From contig DHLU01000240.1 of the NCBI GenBank assembly GCA_002405435.1, positions 16,989 through 40,502 on the forward strand: DNA of 23,514 nucleotides. The letters are read 5' to 3'. This stretch comes from Flavobacteriales bacterium UBA4660. Lineage in GTDB: Bacteria > Bacteroidota > Bacteroidia > Flavobacteriales_D > Sanyastnellaceae. Each line of letters opens with the position of its first letter. The first letter of the stretch is position 1. A program made the translations under genes and the position numbers. The notes beneath the pieces are model-generated. The model was given only the letters and a program-made list of their open reading frames with translations. It ran no database searches and was not told where the DNA came from. Shown here one piece after another: positions 1 through 6,918 of this stretch.

Positions 1-334
1 CCGGGACCGTCGCCGAATGGTGTTAGTTAAAAGCAGCGTTCGCAACAACACTGCTGTTATTTATCAGCGGGTCAAAAGAATTCTTTTCGTGTCATGCAAA
101 CTTTCCGATTGAGTAAATGGCAGAACCGGTTGAGTATGCGGCCTGCTGCTGCCTGAAAGTATGCCACATGAAAGCCAGGTCACTGGCGCCTTGCGAAGAC
201 AAGTGGTCTGCGCTGCACCGGTGTCGGGCTTGAGCGGCCAGCGCCCTGACCGGGAAGGCTGAGGGCCTCTGAGGAGTTGGCTTTCGCGCAGAGGCACAAG
301 GATGGGTGCAGTGCGCACGCGACCCTGCCTGTGG
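1..334. other. Left-edge stretch with no supported gene
   Basis: No reading frame here gives a recognisable protein. The plus-strand frames open at the left edge close within about 110 bases and show no familiar motif. An 84-codon minus-strand frame at 64-318 has low-complexity composition unlike the neighbouring genes. No tRNA-like T-loop sequence was seen. Apart from the weak hairpin at 32-55, I see nothing functional. Confidence 0.5.
32..55 (-). terminator. Weak candidate hairpin terminator
   Basis: Read on the minus strand, this stretch folds into a 9-bp stem (AGCAGTGTT with AACGCTGCT, one G-U wobble) with a six-base loop. A short T run then AACTAACA follows. The wobble pairs only in the minus-strand transcript; on the plus strand the same position is a C-A mismatch, so minus-strand use is favoured. 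It lies about 280 bases downstream of the second SSB stop, which is far for a dedicated terminator, and the T tract is short. Confidence 0.25.
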
Positions 335-721
335 CTAATGGCGAAAAACCCCTGCCCAGCGCAGATTTTTTACCACGTGTCCTCCCGAGGTCCCTGATTC
401 CGACAAACCCAGACGACGGGCAAGAATTTCAATGGTCTGCACACACTTTCCCTCGCAGCGCAATTCACGCGTGGTGAGTTTTCCTTCTATTACTACCAAA
501 GCGCCTTTGCACACCTGCAGGGCGGCGAATTCAGCCAGTTTACCCCACACAATAATGGTAAAACGCGCATCCCTCCGGTGTGTCACACCGTTGGTGTCAC
601 CATAAGATTCGGGCGCCAGTACGGTGAACCGGGACATGCGGATTCCTTCCTGGAGCATACACACCTCAGGAGCAGTTTCCGCACGCCCGACCAACCGCAC
701 GCTGTTTATCGGATGTTCCAT
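335..721 (-). CDS. Divergent single-stranded DNA-binding protein paralog
   Basis: A 128-residue OB-fold protein of the SSB family. Its N-terminus (MEHPINSVRLVGRAETAPEV) aligns by eye with that of the SSB just upstream (MNSLKNNVRLIGHLGQAPDV). The family core is also recognisable: RFTVLA near the start, then FTIIVWGKLAEFAALQVCKGALVVIEGKL. The ATG at 721 is preferred because it aligns with the neighbour. An upstream in-frame TTG at 778, overlapping the neighbour's stop, would add 19 residues. The protein is more diverged than its neighbour, with Cys residues and a basic, glycine-containing tail, and lacks the acidic DDDIPF-type C-terminus used by canonical SSB to recruit repair proteins. It probably binds ssDNA, perhaps in a specialised role. 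The tandem arrangement suggests duplication. Confidence 0.8.
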   Translation of the reverse strand: MEHPINSVRLVGRAETAPEVCMLQEGIRMSRFTVLAPESYGDTNGVTHRRDARFTIIVWGKLAEFAALQVCKGALVVIEGKLTTRELRCEGKCVQTIEILARRLGLSESGTSGGHVVKNLRWAGVFRH

Positions 722-774
722 CTTCAAAAGCAGCTCATCATTGTTGCACCGGAATGCAATCCGGACCTTCTGGC

Positions 775-1113
775 TCAACTGGCTTTTTTACCCAGCAGCA
801 TAAACTCATTGACCACCACCTCGGTCACATACTTTTTCTCGCCATTCTTCTCATAGCTGTGAGAAGTCAAACGGCCTTCAATGGCGACCTCACTTCCCTT
901 CTGAAGCAATTGGCCCGCCAGTTCAGCCGACTTGCCCCAGGCTACCAGGTTGTGCCATTCGGTATTCGTTTGTTTCTCACCTTTCTTGTCGATGTAGTTT
1001 TCGTTGGTCGCAACGGAAAACTTGGCAACGGTACTTCCTCCATCGAGGTTCTTCACATCGGGTGCTTGACCCAGGTGGCCAATCAGGCGCACATTGTTCT
1101 TTAAACTGTTCAT
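775..1113 (-). CDS. ssb: Single-stranded DNA-binding protein (short SSB)
   Basis: A 112-residue SSB that coats single-stranded DNA during replication and repair. Recognised from the OB-fold pattern: NNVRLIGHLGQAPDV at the N-terminus, VAKFSVATNENY, TEWHNLVAWGKSAELAGQLLQKGSEVAIEGRL, then a beta hairpin (EKNGEKKYVTEVVV). At this length it is essentially a bare OB domain. The long flexible linker and acidic DDDIPF tail of the E. coli-type protein are absent, as in other short SSBs I know from Bacteroidota. It is the first gene of a two-gene minus-strand unit; the second, more divergent SSB starts 53 bases downstream. No exact TAnnTTTG element was seen in the AT-rich sequence upstream of its start. 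Confidence 0.92.
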   Translation of the reverse strand: MNSLKNNVRLIGHLGQAPDVKNLDGGSTVAKFSVATNENYIDKKGEKQTNTEWHNLVAWGKSAELAGQLLQKGSEVAIEGRLTSHSYEKNGEKKYVTEVVVNEFMLLGKKAS

Positions 1114-1523
1114 GACTGAAAATTAAATTACTGATTGTATAAAATTGAATTCTTGTCATCATTCACCTGCATGCCTCACAGCACTGTCAATTATCAGTGG
1201 CTGCTGCGGCAACTTCAGTGAACAATCACGGCGCAAAAATGTGGGCGGTATGCACAAACAACCGGAGCATAACCGGATAAAACTGAGTACAAACGAATAG
1301 GGCTGTCAGCCAAAACCAGTGCGCGTGTCAGAGGTAAACGCATCATCTGAGTCCAAGCGGTATTCAGTATGTCCGGAAGCACCGTTTCAGGCGTGCTCCC
1401 CGCGCGACTTATGCCCACAGAAAGTAAAAAAATATAAAAGATGTGTCCGCCTGACGCACCCAACAACCCGCCTCGTCCTTTAGCTTTGACAGGCTTGATG
1501 GTATTACAACGGGCACATGCGTG
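1114..1523. other. Intergenic region between ssb and the zinc-ribbon gene
   Basis: About 410 bases separate the divergent ssb and zinc-ribbon genes. No frame is convincing on either strand. The ssb-proximal part (1114-1160) is AT-rich, as expected of a promoter region. A 7-bp direct repeat AACCGGA occurs at 1260-1266 and 1271-1277 with an 11-base period, and CACTG/CAGTG form a short inverted repeat at 1182-1199. Neither is strong. A good -7 element sits at 1481-1488. Confidence 0.5.
1481..1488 (+). promoter_or_regulatory. TAnnTTTG -7 element (TAGCTTTG)
   Basis: Exact match to the Bacteroidota sigma-A -7 consensus TAnnTTTG, 35 bases upstream of the ATG at 1524. No clear TTG -33 element is visible at the usual spacing, so this rests on the -7 match and position only. 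Confidence 0.45.
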
Positions 1524-1979
1524 ATGGAAAGAAGATGTTTGGAATGTGGGGAGGCGCTAAAGGGAAGGTCGGATAAAAAGTTTTGTGATGACCAATGCAG
1601 GAGCAGCCATAACAACCGGGTTAACGGTGAGGTGACGGCAGCGGTGCGGCTGATCAACAATGCCCTGCGCCGAAACCGCCGAATACTGCACCATTTGTAC
1701 CGGGAAAGGGGATTAAAAGCCGCTTCGAGGCTGCTGCTGCTGGAGATGGGATTCAACTTCAGCTTCTGCACGCACCTGCAGCGTTCCGGGCACGAAACCT
1801 TTTGCCGGTGGTGTTATGAATATGGCTACCGAGAGCGGGATGAAGATTGGCTTGAGCTGGTTGAAAGCGCCTCTGACCCGCAGTTTTGTATGGTCGCAGG
1901 TATGACCCATTCATGGCCGGTGGCCGGTTCTACAGCTTCACAGTCAAGGGCTATGTCTGCCCGCAGACGCTCCGCATAA
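1524..1979 (+). CDS. Small zinc-ribbon protein, Bacteroidota family of unknown function
   Basis: A 151-residue protein. The N-terminus carries a Cys4 zinc-ribbon-like knuckle: C5, C8, C21 and C25, in the context CLECGEALKGRSDKKFCDDQC followed by RSSHNNR. A basic helical segment (INNALRRNRRILHHL) and then EMGFNFSFCTHL and CYEYGY follow. I recognise this layout from a common Bacteroidota family of about 110-130 residues with no assigned function; a nucleic-acid-binding role is only a guess. The ATG at 1524 overlaps a GTG at 1521 in the same frame, and the ATG is preferred. The last 35 or so residues, after WLELVESAS, are Ser/Ala/Arg-rich and do not resemble the family, so the original stop may have been lost or a frameshift may have occurred. 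Confidence 0.75.
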   Translation: MERRCLECGEALKGRSDKKFCDDQCRSSHNNRVNGEVTAAVRLINNALRRNRRILHHLYRERGLKAASRLLLLEMGFNFSFCTHLQRSGHETFCRWCYEYGYRERDEDWLELVESASDPQFCMVAGMTHSWPVAGSTASQSRAMSARRRSA

Positions 1980-2104
1980 GGTTTCCGCTTTTCTACAGGT
2001 ATGCCGGTGCAGCGACGTCTAGCCCCGGTGATGCTGGTCCGGTATGCATGCACCCGGAGCCCCTGCCTGTGTTGGTTAGCCATAGGGCCGGGCGCAAATT
2101 CGAG

Positions 2105-2112
2105 TATCTTTG
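2105..2112 (+). promoter_or_regulatory. TAnnTTTG -7 element (TATCTTTG) ahead of the metal-efflux locus
   Basis: Exact match to the Bacteroidota -7 consensus, ending five bases before the GTG start at 2118. Transcription would begin at or within a few bases of that codon, giving a leaderless or nearly leaderless mRNA. A TTG lies upstream at 2072-2074, but its 30-base spacing is longer than usual. This is the only good promoter match seen before the efflux genes. Confidence 0.5.
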
Positions 2113-2117
2113 CCTTT

Positions 2118-2495
2118 GTGCGTAAGCCACTGGTCATAGCTTTTGTTAGTGCCGTTCTGCTCGTGCAGCCTGGATTTCGGGAGTTCCTTAAAGTGCCTGC
2201 GCTGTTTGTGCATTATGCCGAACACCTGTCGGCAGATCCTGACCTGGAGTTTTTGGCTTTTCTTCACGACCATTACTGCCCCGAACACCGCCAGTGTCAT
2301 GGAACAGGCGGTCAGCACCACGCCCTTCCTTTCCAGTCAATGGATGCCGGTCAGGTAAAATTTACCGTGGCGCTCCAAACCGAAGAGCAGGAGGGTTTGT
2401 GGCAGCCGTTGTCCTCAACCCGGGGAAAGGCCGAGCAGAGCACCCGCTTATTGACAGAGCCGGGCCGCGATATCTGGCAACCTCCGAAGATCTGA
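2118..2495 (+). CDS. Small exported His/Cys-containing protein ahead of the efflux pump
   Basis: A 125-residue protein read from GTG at 2118. That start gives a classic signal-peptide N-terminus: VRK, then a hydrophobic run LVIAFVSAVLLV. The segment after it (FLKVPALFVHYAEHLSADPDLEFLAFLHDHY) and the later HHALPFQS resemble a small Bacteroidota protein family often found beside CusA-type efflux genes, which I know only as hypothetical. His and Cys cluster at residues 50-68 (H50, H52, C54, H57, C60, H61, H67, H68), suggesting periplasmic metal binding; this is inference. The C-terminal 35 residues are unremarkable. The gene ends 74 bases before the pump gene, probably in one transcription unit. 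A longer frame from ATG 2001 is possible, but it would bury the signal peptide and the promoter. Confidence 0.6.
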   Translation: MRKPLVIAFVSAVLLVQPGFREFLKVPALFVHYAEHLSADPDLEFLAFLHDHYCPEHRQCHGTGGQHHALPFQSMDAGQVKFTVALQTEEQEGLWQPLSSTRGKAEQSTRLLTEPGRDIWQPPKI

Positions 2496-2569
2496 CCATC
2501 GGCCCGCGGGCTTTGGATTCTCCTGCATTCAGCAGGGGTTGATGCTTGAATTTTATCCTTATCGATGGT

Positions 2570-5500
2570 ATGCTGAATCAACTTATCAGGTTTTCGCTGC
2601 GACAGAGACTTTTGGTCCTGTGTGCCTCCGCCTTGCTCCTGGTGTGGGGCGGACTGGTTATCACAGACATTCCCATAGATGTGTTGCCCGACCTCAACCG
2701 TCCGAGGGTGACCATTTTTCTGGAGGCCAATGGCATGGCGCCGGAGGAAGTGGAAACGCAGGTGGTATTGCCTGTTGAAACCGCCCTCAACGGAGCACCG
2801 GGTGTAGAAGGCGTGCGCGCTAATTCGGGTATTGGTCTCGGACTGATTTATGTGGAGTTTGCCTGGGGAACTGATATTTACCTGGCCCGTCAACTGGTGA
2901 GCGAGCGGCTTCAGACTGTTCATCTTCCCGAAGGCATTACACCGGCTATGGGGCCCGTCAGCAGTATCATGGGCCAGGTAATGAGTGTCGCACTGAGCGC
3001 AGACAGCACCAGTCCGGCCGAACTCCGTACACTCGCCGATTTCACCATTCGCCGCCGCCTGATGGGCATCAGGGGCGTGAGCCAGGTGATTTCTATAGGC
3101 GGCGAGAAGTTGCAATACCAGGTGCTGGTATCCTCCCACAAACTGAAACAGTTTTCACTGACCATCGATGATGTGGCTGCGGCGCTCGCACTGAGCAGCA
3201 ACAACAGCAGCGGCGGATTCATAAACGCATATGGTTCGGAGGTGTACATCCGCAATGTCGCAAGGGCCGGCACACTGGATGACCTGCGCAATACTGTCAT
3301 CAGTAACCATGAGGGACTGCCGGTGTTGCTTTCACAGGTGGCCGAGGTCAGGTTCGGGGCAGCCCAAAAACGCGGAGATGCAGGGGTTAACGGCAAGCCT
3401 GCCGTAATCATCACCATTGAAAAACAACCTAACGCCAATACGGTAGCGCTTACCGATGCGGTTATTGCCGCCCTTGGAGAAATTCGTCCAGCCCTTCCGC
3501 CCGATGTAGTGCTGGATCCGGAAATATTTCAACAAAAACGTTTTATCGAAAATTCCATAAACAACGTGGAAGAGGCATTGCGTGACGGTTTCGTGCTGGT
3601 GGTCATCATCTTGTTTTTATTTCTGTTGAACGTCAGAACAACACTGATTACGCTCACGGCAATTCCGCTTTCAATGGTAATCACGGCCCTGGTGTTTAAG
3701 CTGTTTGGAATTTCCATCAATACGCTCACCCTGGGGGGGCTTGCCATCGCGATAGGCGAGCTCGTTGATGATGCCATCGTAGATGTAGAAAATGTTTTTC
3801 GCCGGTTGAAAGAGAACAGGCTCATTCCGGCGGACAAAAGAAAGCCGGCCCTGCTGGTGGTCTTTCAGGCCAGCAGTGAGGTAAGGAATTCTATTGTGTA
3901 TGCCACCGTGGTAGTCGTACTTGTTTTTCTTCCGTTGTTCTGGCTGGAGGGTATTGAAGGTAAAATCTTTGCTCCGCTGGGTATTGCCTACATCACCAGT
4001 ATACTGGCGTCGCTGTTGGTGTCACTCACGGTAACACCCGCGATGTGTGCCTGGTTGCTTACCTCCGGTTCGGGTTCATCCGACGGAAGCGACGGCGGGC
4101 CTGCAAAACGCCGGTGGTGGAAAGGCGCGGATAACCATGAAAAGGAAGGCGCCATACTCAGGTGGCTCAAGGGCATGGAGCAACGCTGGTTGCGGATAAG
4201 CCTCGACAGGCCGGATGCTACGCTCGTGTCTGCCTCAGCGATGATGCTTGCGGCATTCATGCTGATTCCTTTTTTCGGCAGGGAGTTTCTGCCGCCGTTT
4301 AATGAGGGCTCTTTTATGATCAATCTGTACGCGCCCCCGGGTACTTCGCTTGAAGAGAGCAACCGCATGGGTACCATCGCAGAGAAAATTCTGTTGTCAG
4401 TGCCGGAAGTAAAGACGGCAGGACGCCGCACAGGCCGCGCAGAAATGGATGAGCATACGGAACCTGTAAGCAGCAGCGAGATAGATGTAGTGTTGCGTGA
4501 AGATGCAAAACGCAGCAGGAAAGAGGTTATCGCTGAAATACGCCAAAAGCTGACAGTAATCAAAGGTGTATCAGTGGAAATCGGTCAGCCCATCTCACAC
4601 CGCGTAGAGCATCTCATGAGCGGAGTAAAAGCCCAGGTGGCAGTGAAGTTGTTTGGCTCAGACCTCAACGCGATGCGGATGACGGCTTCCGCCATAGCCG
4701 ATCTCATGCGTGGGGTTGAGGGAGCCGTGGATGTGCAGGTTGAACGCCAGCAAATGGTGCCCCAGCTCCTCATTACCGTCAACCGGGAAGCACTCAAGCG
4801 GTATGGCCTTCAGGCGGGCAAAGTAGCGCGGGACCTTGAGGTATTTTACAATGGAAAAATTACCGGACAGATACTCGACGGCCAGAAGTCATTTGATGTG
4901 CTGCTGCGCACCACGGATGAAGGCCGCACCAACATTGAACATATAAGACAAACCCTGGTGGATGCGCCCGACGGTACACTGATCCCCCTGGAAAGAATTG
5001 CCACAATTGAATATACCTATGCCGTGAATTCAATTGCCCATGAAAATTCTCAACGCAAGATTTTTGTGAGTTGTAACGTGCAGGGCAGAGACCTGGCGGC
5101 GACGGTGGAAGACATAAAGCAGCGCATTAAGGACCAAATCCAGCTGCCCACCGGATCCTATCTGGAGTATGCAGGCCAGTACGAAGCCCAGCAGAAAGCG
5201 TCGGCTTCCATACTATGGCTCAGCCTGGTGGCTTTTGCGGGAATTTTTACCGTGCTGTTTTCCTATTTCCGGTCATGGCGGCTGGTGTTGCAGGTGATGT
5301 TGAGCATTCCGATGGCATTGGTGGGCAGTGTGGTGGCTATTTGGTTTACCGGCGGCATTTTCAGTGTGGCCACGATGGTCGGATTCATCACCCTAACAGG
5401 CATCGCTACACGCAATGGCATTATGATGATTTCTCACTACATACACCTGATCAGGTATGAAGGAGAAACTTTTTCGCGTGCCATGATTGTGCGGGGCACC

Positions 5501-5740
5501 CTGGAGCGGCTCGTGCCGGTGACCATGACGGCCCTTGTGGCGGCGCTCGCATTGATTCCGCTCACACTCGATGCCGAAGCACCCGGAAAGGAAATCCTGT
5601 ATCCGGTGGCTACCGTTATTGTTGGCGGACTTATTTCTTCAACCCTGCTTGATATGCTTGTCAGACCTGCTCTTTTCTGGAAGTTCGGGGCGAAAGGCCT
5701 GGAAGCGTATTTCGCAGCAAAAAATAAAACTGAAGTATGA
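2570..5740 (+). CDS. CusA/CzcA-family heavy-metal RND efflux permease
   Basis: A 1,056-residue inner-membrane proton/substrate antiporter of the heavy-metal-efflux RND class, the pump of a tripartite complex. Family features: an N-terminal helix then DVLPDLNRPRVTIF, the first periplasmic porter domain, a helix cluster from about residue 337, and the TM4 motif IGELVDDAIVDVEN. In that motif E397, D400, D401 and E407 are the likely proton-relay acids; E397 stands where CzcA has Asp. The second half carries GREFLPPFNEGSFM and another helix bundle. A Ser/Gly/Asp-rich cytoplasmic linker lies at about 499-525. The Met residues that bind Cu/Ag in E. coli CusA do not appear conserved by eye, so a divalent metal is as likely; substrate is unknown. 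ATG 2570 (MLNQLIRFSLRQRLLVL) matches family starts better than TTG 2546. The stop overlaps the next start as ATGA. Confidence 0.93.
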   Translation: MLNQLIRFSLRQRLLVLCASALLLVWGGLVITDIPIDVLPDLNRPRVTIFLEANGMAPEEVETQVVLPVETALNGAPGVEGVRANSGIGLGLIYVEFAWGTDIYLARQLVSERLQTVHLPEGITPAMGPVSSIMGQVMSVALSADSTSPAELRTLADFTIRRRLMGIRGVSQVISIGGEKLQYQVLVSSHKLKQFSLTIDDVAAALALSSNNSSGGFINAYGSEVYIRNVARAGTLDDLRNTVISNHEGLPVLLSQVAEVRFGAAQKRGDAGVNGKPAVIITIEKQPNANTVALTDAVIAALGEIRPALPPDVVLDPEIFQQKRFIENSINNVEEALRDGFVLVVIILFLFLLNVRTTLITLTAIPLSMVITALVFKLFGISINTLTLGGLAIAIGELVDDAIVDVENVFRRLKENRLIPADKRKPALLVVFQASSEVRNSIVYATVVVVLVFLPLFWLEGIEGKIFAPLGIAYITSILASLLVSLTVTPAMCAWLLTSGSGSSDGSDGGPAKRRWWKGADNHEKEGAILRWLKGMEQRWLRISLDRPDATLVSASAMMLAAFMLIPFFGREFLPPFNEGSFMINLYAPPGTSLEESNRMGTIAEKILLSVPEVKTAGRRTGRAEMDEHTEPVSSSEIDVVLREDAKRSRKEVIAEIRQKLTVIKGVSVEIGQPISHRVEHLMSGVKAQVAVKLFGSDLNAMRMTASAIADLMRGVEGAVDVQVERQQMVPQLLITVNREALKRYGLQAGKVARDLEVFYNGKITGQILDGQKSFDVLLRTTDEGRTNIEHIRQTLVDAPDGTLIPLERIATIEYTYAVNSIAHENSQRKIFVSCNVQGRDLAATVEDIKQRIKDQIQLPTGSYLEYAGQYEAQQKASASILWLSLVAFAGIFTVLFSYFRSWRLVLQVMLSIPMALVGSVVAIWFTGGIFSVATMVGFITLTGIATRNGIMMISHYIHLIRYEGETFSRAMIVRGTLERLVPVTMTALVAALALIPLTLDAEAPGKEILYPVATVIVGGLISSTLLDMLVRPALFWKFGAKGLEAYFAAKNKTEV

Positions 5741-6903
5741 GAGGCATAATCGTTTTCCTCCTTTTGTGGACGGCCATAGTGGCACCGGCGCAGCAGCTGC
5801 TGACGCTTGATGAAGCCGTAGCACTGGCCCTGGGCCAGCATCCGGAAATAAAAGCAGCAATGGCCGAACTGGAAGTGGCCGAAGGCTTGCGGAAAACAGC
5901 CTTCTCGTTGCCAAATCCCGCCATCTTCGCTGAAAGTCCAACCGGCAGGTTTTACACCATCGGAATCTCCCAGTCACTGGAATTTCCCGGTGTATATTTT
6001 TCCAGATCGGCCGAACTTAAAGCTTCAGAAAGCGTGGCGGATGCCAACCTGCAGATCACCCGGCAGGCGCTGATTCGGGAGGTTTCGCTGGCCTTTGCCG
6101 AGGCCCGTTATAGCGCTAGCATGCAGCAGTGCCTTATGGCGCAGGACAGCATCATGACGACTATTACAGCGATTGCGCGCAGGCAGTCTGAGGCTGGATC
6201 AATTGATGCGCTGTCCTTGACACGCGCCGGACTGGTGTCGGGCGAGGTGCACAGGGAATGGCTTTCCATGAAGGTGAAGGCCGTCGCAGCGATGCACAGG
6301 CTGACCCATAGTTTTCTTGACAGCAGCGGTGTCTACGCGGTGGAGGTATATGGCGACAACTTTCGTTCGGCAGCAACTATTCGTATGGAGGGCCGTTCTT
6401 CGCTCGAATCATTGGCCGAAAGGCAGAGTGTACTTGCGGCATCCCGGGTCACTACCGCGAGGTACCGCATGTGGCCGGGCCTCATGTTGGGCTATCTCAA
6501 CCAGGGTGACCGAAACGCCGGAGCCTTTTACGGCTGGCAGGCTGGAATTACGATACCGCTTTGGTGGTGGCAGTACAGCGGTCAACTCCAGGCCGCACGC
6601 GCCGGCAGAGAAGCCGCAGCCTTCAGGCAGGAGGCAGTCGCCATGGAGGTACATATGGTAAAGCAGCAGCTGCTGGAGCGATACCGGCAGGCACTCGCCG
6701 ACATGGAGTATTACAAGCAAACTGCGTTGCCGGCCTCGAGAAGCCTCGCGGAACAATCCGCACGGTTTTTCGAATCAGGCCAGATAGACTTGTTGGAACA
6801 TCTCGGTAATATGCGCGAGGTTAGAGAAGTACACGAACGTTTTATCGCCGCAGCGTATGCACTTGACGTAACTGCAGCCGAACTGGAATACATTCAAAAC
6901 TGA
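5737..6903 (+). CDS. TolC-family outer-membrane channel of the metal-efflux system
   Basis: A 388-residue outer-membrane efflux protein of the CusC/CzcC type, forming the exit duct of the tripartite pump. It begins with a signal peptide (MRGIIVFLLLWTAIVAPAQ). LTLDEAVALALGQHPEIKAAMAEL follows, the usual opening of the first OEP repeat. ISQSLEFPGVYFSRSAELKAS is characteristic of the Bacteroidota metal-type channels. A second repeat begins near ITIPLWWWQYSGQLQAARAG, with long amphipathic helices after it. Length is at the short end for the family. Translation is probably coupled to the pump gene through the 4-base ATGA overlap, and the adaptor gene follows 15 bases after the stop. The tight spacing supports co-transcription. 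Confidence 0.9.
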   Translation: MRGIIVFLLLWTAIVAPAQQLLTLDEAVALALGQHPEIKAAMAELEVAEGLRKTAFSLPNPAIFAESPTGRFYTIGISQSLEFPGVYFSRSAELKASESVADANLQITRQALIREVSLAFAEARYSASMQQCLMAQDSIMTTITAIARRQSEAGSIDALSLTRAGLVSGEVHREWLSMKVKAVAAMHRLTHSFLDSSGVYAVEVYGDNFRSAATIRMEGRSSLESLAERQSVLAASRVTTARYRMWPGLMLGYLNQGDRNAGAFYGWQAGITIPLWWWQYSGQLQAARAGREAAAFRQEAVAMEVHMVKQQLLERYRQALADMEYYKQTALPASRSLAEQSARFFESGQIDLLEHLGNMREVREVHERFIAAAYALDVTAAELEYIQN

Positions 6904-6918
6904 TACACCGGAATAAAT

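Noticed and set aside
1260..1277. Direct repeat AACCGGA with an 11-base period as an operator
   Set aside because: Only seven bases, two copies, no promoter element at a fitting distance and no nearby regulator gene; easily a chance match.
2001..2117. N-terminal extension of the small exported protein from ATG 2001
   Set aside because: The added 39 residues have no motif, would place the signal peptide internally, and cross the -7 promoter element at 2105-2112.
1826..2137. A 103-codon minus-strand frame spanning the gap after the zinc-ribbon gene
   Set aside because: No familiar motif. It overlaps the end of the zinc-ribbon gene and the -7 element and first codons of the small exported protein.
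2351..3139. A 262-codon open frame on the minus strand covering the start of the RND pump
   Set aside because: The plus-strand pump is unmistakable here and the antisense translation has the His/Gln-rich composition usual for shadows.
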